A DNA stretch of 64,000 bases, from the IMG/VR virus record IMGVR_UViG_3300009499_000008, positions 1 through 64,000 of that record. The stretch is one strand, 5' to 3'. The DNA comes from a virus. Numbering within the stretch: the first letter of the stretch is position 1; each line of letters opens with the position of its first letter. Below the pieces are notes generated by a model that was not told the origin of the DNA, searched no databases, and saw nothing but the letters and a program-made list of their open reading frames with translations. Below, piece after piece: positions 1 through 8,470 of this stretch. The translations under genes were made by a program, and so were the position numbers.

Positions 1-1152
1 CCATAGACCCGACTCAACTAAACAAACACCTTCTGGCATTTGAAAATCACAATTTCCTAGTTTGATAGGAACGTGCCAAAAACGGAGTTCTCCATAATCT
101 TTTTCGGCTAAAGGCTGATTATCAGCCAACGCTTTAATAGATACGATTTCTTCCTCACCATCCAAAAAAGCAGTCGAGGAGATCGCCACCCATCTGAATC
201 GACCGTCTTCCTGTTGCTTTGTGACAAAGAGTGGCGCTGATTCTGGAGGAAACACTTTCTCCCAAAGCTGCTTCACTTTATCGACTAACCCATCTTTCTC
301 TTCCATAGGGGTAGATTCCTTTTCAACATATTCTACTTCAACCTTCTTCCAAGCGTCTTTTTCAGCGAATTCATAGCCGTCGTCGCCTTCGGTGTACGAG
401 ACTTTATAAAGCTCATAATCGGCATAATCTTCTACGATTAGATAATCCTTGAATACTCCTTCAGTCACCCAATACGACGTACTATAGTATGTACCGCTTC
501 CAAATTTATTATAGAAGGCTTTCCTGACTCGCCTAGATTGAGTCGTTAAACTGACATCCTTGAGTTCAAGCCACTCTTCCTTCTCAGCTATAGAGAATTC
601 ACCTTCTTCGGTGATAGAATAAGGTGCTCTGTATTGCATTCCTTCAGCATCTTCAATGACTAGATGATCCGCTGTAGCTTTTTCTACTGTGATTACATGA
701 TCCTCAAGTTCCTTTTTGCCGCCGTGTGCCGCTAAGAGCTTACGTGCTCTGGCTTGGATTCTACTGACTAACGTAGCACTTAAAGCCTTTCCACTCTTGT
801 CTTTCGTCTGTGGAGCACGAGCGATGGCATTGCGTAGATGCGGTAGATCTACTTTTCCATTGGCATCCTTGTAAGGAAGATGCCTCAGACTTCGTGGTGT
901 CGTTTTTCCCTCTGAATCTTTCTTTCCTTTTTCGACATAAAGAAAAGCAGAATCAGGTAACTTGTTTATAGTTGCAGTAGACCATACTGCTTTATTTTCC
1001 ATATCTTTCTTTCCCTCCTCTACATATAGCTTGGCCATGAACTTCTTGGCCATTGCTTCTGTTTTTGAGCAGCCCTTCTTTGCTCCAGTGACTTTATTAA
1101 AGACACACCAGGGTTTGCTCTTTGGTCCAGTCTTTCTCATTTCATATGGCAT
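1..1152 (-). CDS. Prohead protease-like head protein (partial)
   Basis: Open leftward from the ATG at 1152 to the window edge (384 codons, no stop), so the C-terminus is missing. A GGTGATT-type ribosome site precedes the ATG. The N-terminus is Lys/Cys rich (KTGPKSKPWCVFNKVTGAKK). A middle stretch, HLPYKDANGKVDLPHLRNAI, resembles segments in phage head maturation proteins. The visible end (RWVAISSTAFLDGEEEIVS, then GELRFWHVPIKLGNCDFQ) matches the start of XkdF-like or related prohead protease domains as I know them. Its place after the portal and gp10-like genes fits a capsid maturation protease. Catalytic residues cannot be confirmed because the domain is cut off. Confidence 0.6.
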   Translation of the reverse strand, partial: MPYEMRKTGPKSKPWCVFNKVTGAKKGCSKTEAMAKKFMAKLYVEEGKKDMENKAVWSTATINKLPDSAFLYVEKGKKDSEGKTTPRSLRHLPYKDANGKVDLPHLRNAIARAPQTKDKSGKALSATLVSRIQARARKLLAAHGGKKELEDHVITVEKATADHLVIEDAEGMQYRAPYSITEEGEFSIAEKEEWLELKDVSLTTQSRRVRKAFYNKFGSGTYYSTSYWVTEGVFKDYLIVEDYADYELYKVSYTEGDDGYEFAEKDAWKKVEVEYVEKESTPMEEKDGLVDKVKQLWEKVFPPESAPLFVTKQQEDGRFRWVAISSTAFLDGEEEIVSIKALADNQPLAEKDYGELRFWHVPIKLGNCDFQMPEGVCLVESGLW

Positions 1153-1169
1153 CTTTAATCACCTTTCAA

Positions 1170-1748
1170 TTAGCACCCGTGCCCTGGTCTGAAACAGGCC
1201 GACTTTGGGGGCTTCGCAGGGCGACCTGCTCTTTTCATTTTTTGCAAATTTCGTTGCATCATTCCCCCAAAAGCTTTCAACATTTCTCTCTCAAATTTAT
1301 CACGAATAATTCCAGTAAAATCTCTAGCCGTGATTCCTGGATGAATCACCGAACGCGCTGTAACCCAAGCCCCCCGTCTTATTTGACCAGAATATAGACT
1401 TCCAGGGCGGGTTCTAGTTCCCACAAGTGCTGAAGTGGGTTGAAAGTGTAACAAACCATCTTTGGATCTCCGAGCAACGATCTCATGTTCCTCAGTCCCT
1501 TGATCCACCCATCCCCAGATTACATTATCGGTTCCTACTGATACAACCCAATCTTTGCCTCGCTTAGTAGGTCCGTCTATCGTGAATTCGACTTGCTCTT
1601 CCCAATTCTCAGTAGTCAGCTCAAAGTCTGCTAAAGCCTGTTTTGCCAAACTTTTGAGGGTCTTCTTCATCGATTTAGCAAATATAGTAGTATCGAATTG
1701 TTTAGGAACTATGGCCTCAAAACCAATAATTAAGCCTTGAGGCGACAT
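1170..1748 (-). CDS. HK97 gp10-like head-tail/tail component
   Basis: 192 aa. The C-terminal half has the HPGITARDFTGIIRDKFEREM signature of HK97 gp10-type minor proteins, which help join or complete the tail, preceded by WGWVDQGTEEHEI. The family normally sits with head-tail connector genes. Here it lies directly after the portal, overlapping it by 19 bases, and 17 bases before the protease-like gene. The C-terminus is basic and proline rich (RAGRPAKPPKSACFRPGHGC). Family assignment is by motif memory. Confidence 0.6.
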   Translation of the reverse strand: MSPQGLIIGFEAIVPKQFDTTIFAKSMKKTLKSLAKQALADFELTTENWEEQVEFTIDGPTKRGKDWVVSVGTDNVIWGWVDQGTEEHEIVARRSKDGLLHFQPTSALVGTRTRPGSLYSGQIRRGAWVTARSVIHPGITARDFTGIIRDKFEREMLKAFGGMMQRNLQKMKRAGRPAKPPKSACFRPGHGC

Positions 1749-3064
1749 AATACACTTTCCACTTTATTATATGAGCTTTTAATTTCTTGCAAACTCTTGA
1801 CGAGCATGTCCACACGGTCTTCGGCTTCTTCGCCCCCTGGCAGGAAATTCTCTGGAGCATCGCCTTCTTGGATTGCTATTCTCAATGCCTGCTCTCCAGT
1901 AATCTCCCCAGATTTTACCATCTCACCGCGTCTTCGAGCACGCCAGACGCCTAATTCCACGCGCTCACGCTCTGCAGTCGGATCGGTGCTAGCGAATTGA
2001 AATTTCACAGTACTTGGTAGAACGTACCAATTGAAGCCAAACTCAAATTGTTGTAATATAAGTCCAGGACCCTTGCCACGAGAACGTGAGGACATCTCAG
2101 TGGTTTGTTGAGCCGAACCTAAATTGCCTCCAGGCATCGGGAAAAATTCAATATAGTCAGTCCCCATTCCTAGAGCTAAGACGCCTATGTACCATTTCAT
2201 CATCTCATCATAACTGAAACCGTCTGGCAACCCTGCTAATTCAATCAAGTCTGCTCGTAATGGCCTTTGAGAATCGTGAGAGGAAATAACGATGGGAGAT
2301 ATGTAAAGACTCCTTCCAGCAGACCTGGCCTCTTCCCTAGCTTTTTCTATTGCGTCAGCTACAGCATTTCTCCGCATTCCTTGAACGAAGAGCAATGCAG
2401 GAATACGTTGACCGCTTAATTTTTGTGCTTGGTAGGTCTGGATTGCCCTCAGCAATTTTGCAAATTCTAATACGCGGCTGACGGCGCAGTAACCTCTTCC
2501 TTTGTCCTCTTCTCTTGGACTTGGTTGATCCGTGAGAGCTAAAACCTGATACCATTTCAACCTGTGCCATTCACTGTCTTTCTTTGAGCGGTAAAGGTAA
2601 GGAGTCACAGGGTTTCCAGTTCTCTGGATTCTTTGCGCGTCTAAATGAGCTATTCCTCGCACAGGGGAAGTTGGAGATGCGCCTTTAGGTCGCAGAAGTT
2701 CGACGAAAGCTCCATTATCCTGTGTTAGGATGTCTTGAACGACTTTCTGAATAAACGATACCCAGCCAGCACCAAATTCTGCTGCTTGAAAAAGGTTTGC
2801 ATACCGTGCGACGGCTTTGGTTTTTCCAGAAAGCCTAAAGTCGAGGGCAGCGACTTTCGAAGCCATAGAATATATCGCGCCTGCCAAGACTGATTCCGTG
2901 CGCCAGAATTTGTCTAAAGCCTTGTCCCTACGCAATCCAGGACGCACAGGGATCTCATCAGCAAGTTGTGCCAAATAAATTATAAGTGGCGACTCTTCTT
3001 CGATTTTTAGATCGGTCCGATCCTGAACCGATAAGCGGGCTTGTTCTTTGGGAGTATCAGGCAT
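1730..3064 (-). CDS. Portal protein
   Basis: 444 aa, typical portal length. The portal forms the dodecameric ring at the capsid vertex through which DNA is packaged and ejected. Supporting features are the central block RAIQTYQAQKLSGQRIPALL, the helical segment DGFSYDEMMKWYIGVLALGM, and PGGNLGSAQQTTEMSSRSRG, which resembles the region before the portal crown. The acidic C-terminus ends in a short coiled-coil-like stretch. Context supports it: large terminase and phosphoesterase upstream, gp10-like and protease-like genes downstream. The start ATG overlaps the stop region of the 58-aa gene at 3057-3233. Confidence 0.8.
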   Translation of the reverse strand: MPDTPKEQARLSVQDRTDLKIEEESPLIIYLAQLADEIPVRPGLRRDKALDKFWRTESVLAGAIYSMASKVAALDFRLSGKTKAVARYANLFQAAEFGAGWVSFIQKVVQDILTQDNGAFVELLRPKGASPTSPVRGIAHLDAQRIQRTGNPVTPYLYRSKKDSEWHRLKWYQVLALTDQPSPREEDKGRGYCAVSRVLEFAKLLRAIQTYQAQKLSGQRIPALLFVQGMRRNAVADAIEKAREEARSAGRSLYISPIVISSHDSQRPLRADLIELAGLPDGFSYDEMMKWYIGVLALGMGTDYIEFFPMPGGNLGSAQQTTEMSSRSRGKGPGLILQQFEFGFNWYVLPSTVKFQFASTDPTAERERVELGVWRARRRGEMVKSGEITGEQALRIAIQEGDAPENFLPGGEEAEDRVDMLVKSLQEIKSSYNKVESVLCRLKA

Positions 3065-3233
3065 AGTCTGTCCACCAGTCTTCTAGGGATTTCACGCGGT
3101 GGGAATTCCGCAGCGCTTCCCTCCATTTTCGGCGAATTCTTTTATTGATTAATTTCTTATCTAAGAAGCGTAACCTTTTCGGTGCGAGTATTTCTGTACT
3201 TCGCCCGATCTCCAATTCTCTATCCTTTCCCAT
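3057..3233 (-). CDS. Small basic protein between phosphoesterase and portal
   Basis: 58 aa, unrecognised. It exactly fills the space between the phosphoesterase stop (TAG directly abutting this ATG) and the portal start, which it overlaps by 8 bases. Such tight packing argues it is real. It is strongly basic, with runs such as KKLINKRIRRKWREALR, and ends in a Trp-rich EDWWTDYA. It could be a DNA- or portal-contacting accessory. No function is assigned. Confidence 0.6.
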   Translation of the reverse strand: MGKDRELEIGRSTEILAPKRLRFLDKKLINKRIRRKWREALRNSHRVKSLEDWWTDYA

Positions 3234-4085
3234 CTACCAAATGCCTTCGACTCTCCCCCATCCTGCTACGTCACTTAAAGCTCTTCCAGCGGCCTCCATG
3301 TTTCTATAATGCAACGCGATATTTTTATTCTCTGACAGAAGCAAATCTCGATTGGCCTCGATTGCCTTGACAGTTAGTGGTGGATGTGCATTCGTATCAA
3401 ATAGATATAGTAGAACCCCTGTTGTTCTAACAGAAAATTCTAGGGAAAGTCGTTCTTGTTTATGCCAGCCACCTGACGTATCTATCTGACAATCGAGGCC
3501 AACCTCTTGGCCGATATTAAGCTTGTGAACGTGCGCTCGTATGAAACGAGATATATGGATCTCATTAATCTGTGCAACTTCGATGAACTTTTTCCAGCAC
3601 GCCCTGATTTCAGCGTATGAATTAGCGTAATACGAACTATATCCAAAGCCGTGACTCACATGAAAAGCAGCTTCCTTATCCCCAAAATATCCTATATACT
3701 CTCGATCTGCATACTTAGAGTTGATTCCCAACAACCGCAAAAAGATTACTAGCTGTCTAGCTAAATTCTCTCTTTTAGAGTTGTCGTGATTACCAAGTAT
3801 TATACGCCATTCTACTTCTTTGTCAAACTTGCTATTCCACCGCTTGATTTCCCATCCTGCCCAATAAATCTGCTCTGGGCCTAACTGAACGACATTCTGT
3901 GCCTCCTGCAACCTAAAAATTCCTCTCCCTGCTACTACATCACCATTAGCTATTACTTTGATCTCATCAGGTTCAAAAGCGTTTACCTGTGTAATAGCTC
4001 TGTCCATACATTCCATCAGAGGCCGATAAAATTGTCCAGCATCACCAAAGTGTGCGTCGCTAAATACTAAAGTAGCTTTTTTCAT
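3234..4085 (-). CDS. Calcineurin-like metallophosphoesterase
   Basis: 283 aa. The dinuclear metal-binding motifs appear in order: SDAHFGD (residues 9-15), NGDVVAG near 47, GNHD near 97, HVSHGFG near 142 and RAHVHK near 183. The family hydrolyses phosphodiester or phosphomonoester bonds, and nucleic-acid and cyclic nucleotide substrates are both known. Lying between the large terminase and the portal it may be a DNA-processing phosphoesterase acting with packaging, but the substrate cannot be read from sequence. All metal ligands appear intact. Confidence 0.8.
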   Translation of the reverse strand: MKKATLVFSDAHFGDAGQFYRPLMECMDRAITQVNAFEPDEIKVIANGDVVAGRGIFRLQEAQNVVQLGPEQIYWAGWEIKRWNSKFDKEVEWRIILGNHDNSKRENLARQLVIFLRLLGINSKYADREYIGYFGDKEAAFHVSHGFGYSSYYANSYAEIRACWKKFIEVAQINEIHISRFIRAHVHKLNIGQEVGLDCQIDTSGGWHKQERLSLEFSVRTTGVLLYLFDTNAHPPLTVKAIEANRDLLLSENKNIALHYRNMEAAGRALSDVAGWGRVEGIW

Positions 4086-4102
4086 CTTACTCCACTTTTG
4101 TA

Positions 4103-5428
4103 TTAGAAGAATTGGCTTGTGTGTGGCCGTGCGTCGATTAATTCTTTAGTCTTTCGTTCTTTCACTTTTTCCTGATATTTGCCCTCCTCGATGAGATCTA
4201 GAACATTTTTGTACCAAAGTCCATAACGCACGCAGTCAGGAACATCGTCGCCCAGATTTTGCGGTTTATTACTGTTTATATCTCTATTGTAAGACGCCAT
4301 ACTCGTGGGGCTATACGTGCATCGCGGATGAAATCGTAGATGCCGCACTCCTTCACCGCTTAAGATGAAAGGAGCTACGTGTTTGATGCCTTCTTCAATT
4401 TTATGAGTAGCGCCAACTGTGTCAACTTCTTGCTCTTCGAGTCTCCCACGCAACTCAGCAGCGGATGAGTCTATGTAAGCCACCTTAGCTTTTGGCCATC
4501 CTTTATTCAATACAGCGTCTATACTGACCTCAGCTTTTTCATAAACGATCACGTATTCATCGAAAACATTCACATATGGAGGTATCTCTTGTACGAGCAG
4601 AAAAACACGAGGATGTTTTCTTGTGTAGCCATCGTCGATCCACCACTCCACAGGTACTCCAGATATGTAATCGGCCTCTTCAATGACGTTGAGTTTCTCG
4701 GAAAAGTCCTCCCAGACTAAGCCTTCTAAGCTAACAAAGAGGCCACCGACTTCTTGCTCGCGGAATTTTCCTCGATACGTCGTTAAGAGACTTGCGTAAT
4801 AGAGCGGATCATTGTGTATGTTCTCCGAGGTATCACAATGGAAACGCTCTACCAACTTTCCACCGTAAATATGTGCCTGCTTCTTGAACGCATCCAAGAA
4901 AACACGATCAAAGTCTTGTTTGACGAAGACATCATACAACCAGTGATTTACACCCGAAGGAGTGGTGGTGACCCACCCCTGTGGTCTGAAGCCCGTGCGA
5001 ATACGCCCACATAAGACGTCGAATGCGTCTCTATTATTACGCATAGCGCCTTCATCGAACCAGAACCAGTTCACAGTGGGGCCGCGCCAAGATTTTGGCT
5101 CATCGATACCGCCGTAGAGCACCCGAACTTCCTTCCCATTAATATCCAGTAATAGCTCTTTTCTTTGAGTATATGGGTGTTCGAGATGAGAGTTCTTTAC
5201 TCTAGACCATGGAAGCCACTTCGAAAATTCGGGCCACGTTGATCTAACAAAGTGAGGAAAATTAGGTGCTACGATGATGCCACTTTCCCCCTGTGACACC
5301 TTTTGGATGGCTTTCACAGCACCAATAGCCGTCTTACCAGCACCAAGGCCAGCTCCAAATAAGCCGAGTCTCGCATTACAACGCAAAAAAGCGGCTTGTG
5401 TTTCGCTGGCTACGAATTTAACGGGCAT
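4103..5428 (-). CDS. terL: Terminase large subunit
   Basis: 441 aa. This is the packaging ATPase and nuclease that translocates DNA into the prohead. The Walker A variant GLGAGKTA has its Lys at residue 32. Walker B is WFWFDEGAM (D125, E126), preceded by the adaptor-like DEPKSWRGP. The C-terminal RNase H-like nuclease part contains WWIDDGY, AYIDSSAAELRGRL and GDDVPDCVRYG, providing acidic residues. The start ATG shares its A with the stop of the small terminase gene (TAATG), so the two are translationally coupled. Confidence 0.92.
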   Translation of the reverse strand: MPVKFVASETQAAFLRCNARLGLFGAGLGAGKTAIGAVKAIQKVSQGESGIIVAPNFPHFVRSTWPEFSKWLPWSRVKNSHLEHPYTQRKELLLDINGKEVRVLYGGIDEPKSWRGPTVNWFWFDEGAMRNNRDAFDVLCGRIRTGFRPQGWVTTTPSGVNHWLYDVFVKQDFDRVFLDAFKKQAHIYGGKLVERFHCDTSENIHNDPLYYASLLTTYRGKFREQEVGGLFVSLEGLVWEDFSEKLNVIEEADYISGVPVEWWIDDGYTRKHPRVFLLVQEIPPYVNVFDEYVIVYEKAEVSIDAVLNKGWPKAKVAYIDSSAAELRGRLEEQEVDTVGATHKIEEGIKHVAPFILSGEGVRHLRFHPRCTYSPTSMASYNRDINSNKPQNLGDDVPDCVRYGLWYKNVLDLIEEGKYQEKVKERKTKELIDARPHTSQFF

Positions 5429-5889
5429 TAAGTTGTTACGATTACCAAATCGTCCTCTTTTTCGATCTCTTTAGATGCCAACACTTTTCCCTCAATAGCG
5501 GGGGCTTCTTGCATCTTTGGAAGAGGCCCCTTTTCAGCGGGCAAAAATACTACTAAACGATCATCGTCGTAGTGGCGAACGCTGATAGCCAGTTCCCTAT
5601 TTTCAAGTCCTAGAACGCTAAGGCAGAATTTTGCGGCTTGCACAGAGCCGTTTTCCGCCTGCTTGACCATCGATTCATATATGGCATGGAGATGTTTTCC
5701 GATGTAAACGCTGGCAATATCAGATACGGCTTCCCAAAATCCCGGCGTCAACGTCCAGCCCTTAAGTGTCATAATGTTGATGCCAAGTGTCTCCGCAATC
5801 TCTGCATCAGTCTGACAACCTTCTGGTCGTGTCGCTTCTGGAACTGTAAGTAACTCTTGAAATCGGCGCTGTCTGTGCGTCCATCGCAT
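5428..5889 (-). CDS. terS: Terminase small subunit
   Basis: 153 aa. The N-terminal half contains a helix-turn-helix (TDAEIAETLGINIMTLKGW), as expected for the DNA-recognition domain of a small terminase. A predicted oligomerisation helix follows (IGKHLHAIYESMVKQAENGS), then an acidic, variable C-terminus. It couples directly to terL (TAATG overlap) and its ATG overlaps the stop of the GIY-YIG gene by one base. The family is poorly conserved, so the call leans on position plus the helix-turn-helix. Confidence 0.78.
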   Translation of the reverse strand: MRWTHRQRRFQELLTVPEATRPEGCQTDAEIAETLGINIMTLKGWTLTPGFWEAVSDIASVYIGKHLHAIYESMVKQAENGSVQAAKFCLSVLGLENRELAISVRHYDDDRLVVFLPAEKGPLPKMQEAPAIEGKVLASKEIEKEDDLVIVTT

Positions 5890-6677
5890 CAGATTTCTTG
5901 CTCCTCTGCCCGCTTTCTGCGCCAGTATGCGATTTTAGCGATGCTCATTTTTCGTTTACTTTCCTCACTGTGACGCTTACCCATCTGTGTGGCACTTATT
6001 TTCCTACGAGTCCTTTCACTGACTTGATGCCCAATTTTTGCCTCACTCATCTTCCTACGTGTCTCCACGCTGGGGTGCTTGCCTCTCAACGCATTACTAA
6101 TTTTCTGTTTGGTTTCCTCACTGAGGCGTTTTCCATAATTAGGATGTCGTTTGCCAGACTTTGCCGCACGCAATTTAGCACGTGTCTCTACACTGAGATG
6201 CTCACGCTTATGTGCATTACTCATCTTCCTACGTGTCTCTGTGTTAGGATGCTTACCATAGTTGGGATGACGCTTGCCAGTTAGCGCGGTACTCATTTTA
6301 GCACGTGTCTCCGCACTATGGTGTTTACCATAAAAATGATTCCGCTCACCAATTTGCTTTCTACGAGTCTCTTCAGTATGTTGAACTCCAAGTGAACTTC
6401 CCGCCATTGGCGCGATATTATATTCAGGATTCAACGTATCGAGATAATATTGTTCATGCGGAATAAGTTGTTTGCTATCTTTAATCTGTTCCAAGATACT
6501 AAACGTAAACACCAATTCGCCGTACTTGTTGAAAGCTCTCTGAAGATGCTTATTGCGATGTTGCTCGCAGCGCAACGTACTTAGATGCACTGCCCATCTT
6601 TGTCGAAGGTTCACAGCGCTGCCAATATATCGCTTGCCGTTTATTTGATTTTCGATCTGGTAGATGCCACTAACCAT
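5889..6677 (-). CDS. GIY-YIG homing endonuclease with NUMOD3 repeats
   Basis: 262 aa. The N-terminal GIY-YIG nuclease domain shows SGIYQIENQINGKRYIGS with the downstream Arg, and the catalytic Glu is likely in HEQYYLDTLNPEYNI. From about residue 97 there are eight successive NUMOD3-type DNA-binding repeats of about 17-24 aa (for example SAETRAKMSTALTGKRHPNYG and SVETRRKMSEAKIG). It is the first gene after a consensus promoter and is not inside an intron. A GTG at 6680 precedes the ATG at 6677; GGAG spacing favours the ATG. Homing enzymes of this class make site-specific breaks, and the target here is probably near the terminase genes (inference). Confidence 0.88.
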   Translation of the reverse strand: MVSGIYQIENQINGKRYIGSAVNLRQRWAVHLSTLRCEQHRNKHLQRAFNKYGELVFTFSILEQIKDSKQLIPHEQYYLDTLNPEYNIAPMAGSSLGVQHTEETRRKQIGERNHFYGKHHSAETRAKMSTALTGKRHPNYGKHPNTETRRKMSNAHKREHLSVETRAKLRAAKSGKRHPNYGKRLSEETKQKISNALRGKHPSVETRRKMSEAKIGHQVSERTRRKISATQMGKRHSEESKRKMSIAKIAYWRRKRAEEQEI

Positions 6678-6703
6678 CACTGCTCCAATCTCTAATGCAA
6701 TCT

Positions 6704-6732
6704 ATTATACCATAAAAATTACGATATGTCAA
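6704..6732 (-). promoter_or_regulatory. Consensus sigma70-type promoter for packaging/head operon
   Basis: On the minus strand: TTGACA (6727-6732), a 17-bp spacer (6710-6726) and TATAAT (6704-6709), a perfect match at both hexamers. The spacer ends in TATGG, a TRTGN extended -10 element. The predicted transcript start near 6697 leaves a leader of about 20 bases before the GIY-YIG gene. Confidence 0.85.
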
Positions 6733-6742
6733 CAAACAAAAA

Positions 6743-6761
6743 CACAGGGGTTATTCCTGTG
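6743..6761 (-). terminator. Intrinsic terminator of the leftward early operon
   Basis: CACAGG (6743-6748), 7-base loop, CCTGTG (6756-6761). In the minus direction it is followed by a T-rich run (TGTTTTTGTTTGTTG). It lies about 180 bases past the stop of the gene at 6943 and directly upstream of the packaging promoter. A shorter T run on the plus side could make it weakly bidirectional. Confidence 0.75.
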
Positions 6762-6942
6762 CTTTTGTCGAGTATTTTGGCCTATAAGCAGGCTTTTATG
6801 AATCGGCCTCACTCAATCCCGTGTTCGTGAGGCCAAACCCAGTCGTTAAGACCTTGTTTTTCCAGTCTGCTACCCAGCAATCCCTACCGTAGCGCCCTCC
6901 ACCCATCAACTGACCAAGGCTCGCGGGCCTGGGCTAACATGA
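6762..6942. other. Intergenic tail of the leftward early operon
   Basis: About 180 bases between the last leftward early gene and its terminator. I see no convincing reading frame. GGCCTCA (near 6804) and TGAGGCC (near 6829) form a 7-bp inverted repeat that could fold as an RNA hairpin in the 3' untranslated region. Confidence 0.45.
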
Positions 6943-7476
6943 CTATTTATTTGGCCATGTTAAAGCGCGTCCCATATAATGTTGAACCTCGATGAATGTA
7001 AGACGTAATGCTTGCTCACTGTCATAACACGTCTTTCTAAGATAAGCGTTGTAAATGGAAAGCACTAACAACGTCTTTTCGTAGGTGCAAGTCTCTTCCA
7101 CACATTCTTTCTTGTTGTTCATTTTTCCTCCTTTTGCTGGCGCATCCGCAATCTGGTCAGCCCAACTCATGTCATACAATTGTTGTCTCTCGTTGAAATC
7201 GAGGAAGGATAGGCGGGCCAAAAAGTCCTTCCTTTGCTCTGACGAAGCCTGGTGCAACAGCCCAAAAACCTCTGTGATCTGTTCATCTGAAAGATTCATC
7301 GTTTCCTCCTTTTTGGGCCTGCGCATGATATAGACATAGCTCGGCTCCGGCCCACATCGATCTGGTCTAGTCCAGAAAGGAATCTTCATCCATTCGCACC
7401 ATTCTTCGGCAACAAGCTCATCCCAATATAATCCATGTCTTGGCTGATCTACCAGTGCCACGTACTCATAATCCAT
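6943..7476 (-). CDS. Hypothetical protein with two internal in-frame start sites
   Basis: 177 aa, unrecognised. The ATG at 7476 has AAAGGAGG upstream. Within the same frame two further ATGs, at 7299 (Met60) and 7122 (Met119), each have a full AAGGAGG or AAAGGAGG ribosome site at good spacing, so products of 118 and 59 aa are likely as well. The region 60-112 is helix rich (SDEQITEVFGLLHQASSEQ). It looks like three small genes merged into one frame. It overlaps the upstream gene by 11 bases. Confidence 0.65.
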   Translation of the reverse strand: MDYEYVALVDQPRHGLYWDELVAEEWCEWMKIPFWTRPDRCGPEPSYVYIMRRPKKEETMNLSDEQITEVFGLLHQASSEQRKDFLARLSFLDFNERQQLYDMSWADQIADAPAKGGKMNNKKECVEETCTYEKTLLVLSIYNAYLRKTCYDSEQALRLTFIEVQHYMGRALTWPNK

Positions 7477-7978
7477 TGCTCTCCTCCTTTATTGTCCAGT
7501 TGGATCCATGCGTCACAGTCGCCTTAGTGGCCAGCGGATAGAGATGCGTGGCAACAGCCCTAAAAGTATCTCGCATGGACAGGATGCCATCCCGTGCGCC
7601 TGTAACCACTATGTTTATCGCTTCCTGTAACTCTGCGTTCCGCTTCTCCAGACGGCCACAAAGGTCAGCTTGCATAGCGCGCTCATTGAGCACAGGCACG
7701 CGGCAGTCCATGACCAGGGCAGCAATCCTCTCTATCTCCTTCTCCGTCCACATGCGCGGCTCGTCCTTGGGCCTTCGCTGTACAACTAGGTGAACATGAC
7801 CATTGTGCCACACCATCGCTAATGGGCAATCTTGAAAGCCATACTTTGGGGACTCAGGAGATAGTATTTCTACTTTTGAAACGTCATAGTTCTTCCAAGT
7901 ACTAGATAACTTCAATACAGAATCTACCGTATCCCCTGGATCTGCCTCATAGAATGCCACGCCTCCTACTAAGTGCAT
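7466..7978 (-). CDS. Hypothetical protein, leftward early operon
   Basis: 170 aa, unrecognised. The first half is beta-rich and holds PLAMVWHNGHVHLVVQRRP. The second half is helical with a coiled-coil-like segment (CGRLEKRNAELQEAIN). A GGAGG site precedes the ATG and the gene overlaps the next one by 11 bases. No catalytic motif was seen. Confidence 0.65.
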   Translation of the reverse strand: MHLVGGVAFYEADPGDTVDSVLKLSSTWKNYDVSKVEILSPESPKYGFQDCPLAMVWHNGHVHLVVQRRPKDEPRMWTEKEIERIAALVMDCRVPVLNERAMQADLCGRLEKRNAELQEAINIVVTGARDGILSMRDTFRAVATHLYPLATKATVTHGSNWTIKEESNGL

Positions 7979-7988
7979 GTTCCCTCCT

Positions 7989-8171
7989 TTATGAATCGAA
8001 TACGCTGCAAATCTCTTCTACATTTTCCGCCAAAAAATCTAGCAAGCGACTTAAACTTGGTTTCCCCACTTTTTGGCTTCTTTGAGAAAGCAAGTGCAAT
8101 CTTCTGGCTAGTTCCTCTAATTTACTCGGTGTGTCTTCGTTTACTCTTAATGTGATTGATCGTCGTTTCAT
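7989..8171 (-). CDS. Small ribbon-helix-helix-like protein
   Basis: 60 aa. The N-terminal strand RRSITLRVNEDT followed by helix PSKLEELARRLHLLS and a second helix SLSRLLDFLAENVEE fits the ribbon-helix-helix fold of small phage DNA-binding regulators. It is the only clear DNA-binding regulator candidate in the leftward operon, so it may act on the operon's own repeated promoters (inference). Its ATG overlaps the upstream stop (ATGA). Confidence 0.6.
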   Translation of the reverse strand: MKRRSITLRVNEDTPSKLEELARRLHLLSQRSQKVGKPSLSRLLDFLAENVEEICSVFDS

Positions 8172-8470
8172 AAATCTTTTATCTCCTTATAAGCATTACC
8201 CCACTCTGCGCGGTAGCCTCCTATCACAGACTCAGAGATGCCGTGAATACTCAGCATTCGTCGTACCTTAGCCCAAGGTAAATTGCTGGACCAGGGAATC
8301 AGCAACTCAGGGTTCTTTCTATAATAATTGAATTCAGCGTCGTAAACCTCCTCATAAGTTGCACCATGTCGCTTGTGACCTGCAAAATACTTGGCAATAT
8401 CCTGTGTTAGGACTTTTACAGGGATCGAAAATTGTTTGTAGTCTGCGAAGGTTATGACTAGGTGGTTCAT
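8168..8470 (-). CDS. Hypothetical protein, leftward early operon
   Basis: 100 aa, unrecognised. Aromatic rich, with ATYEEVYDAEFNYYRKNPEL in the middle and a possible helix-turn-helix-like stretch (PWAKVRRMLSIHGISESVIG). It is coupled to both neighbours by 4-base overlaps. Confidence 0.6.
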   Translation of the reverse strand: MNHLVITFADYKQFSIPVKVLTQDIAKYFAGHKRHGATYEEVYDAEFNYYRKNPELLIPWSSNLPWAKVRRMLSIHGISESVIGGYRAEWGNAYKEIKDL

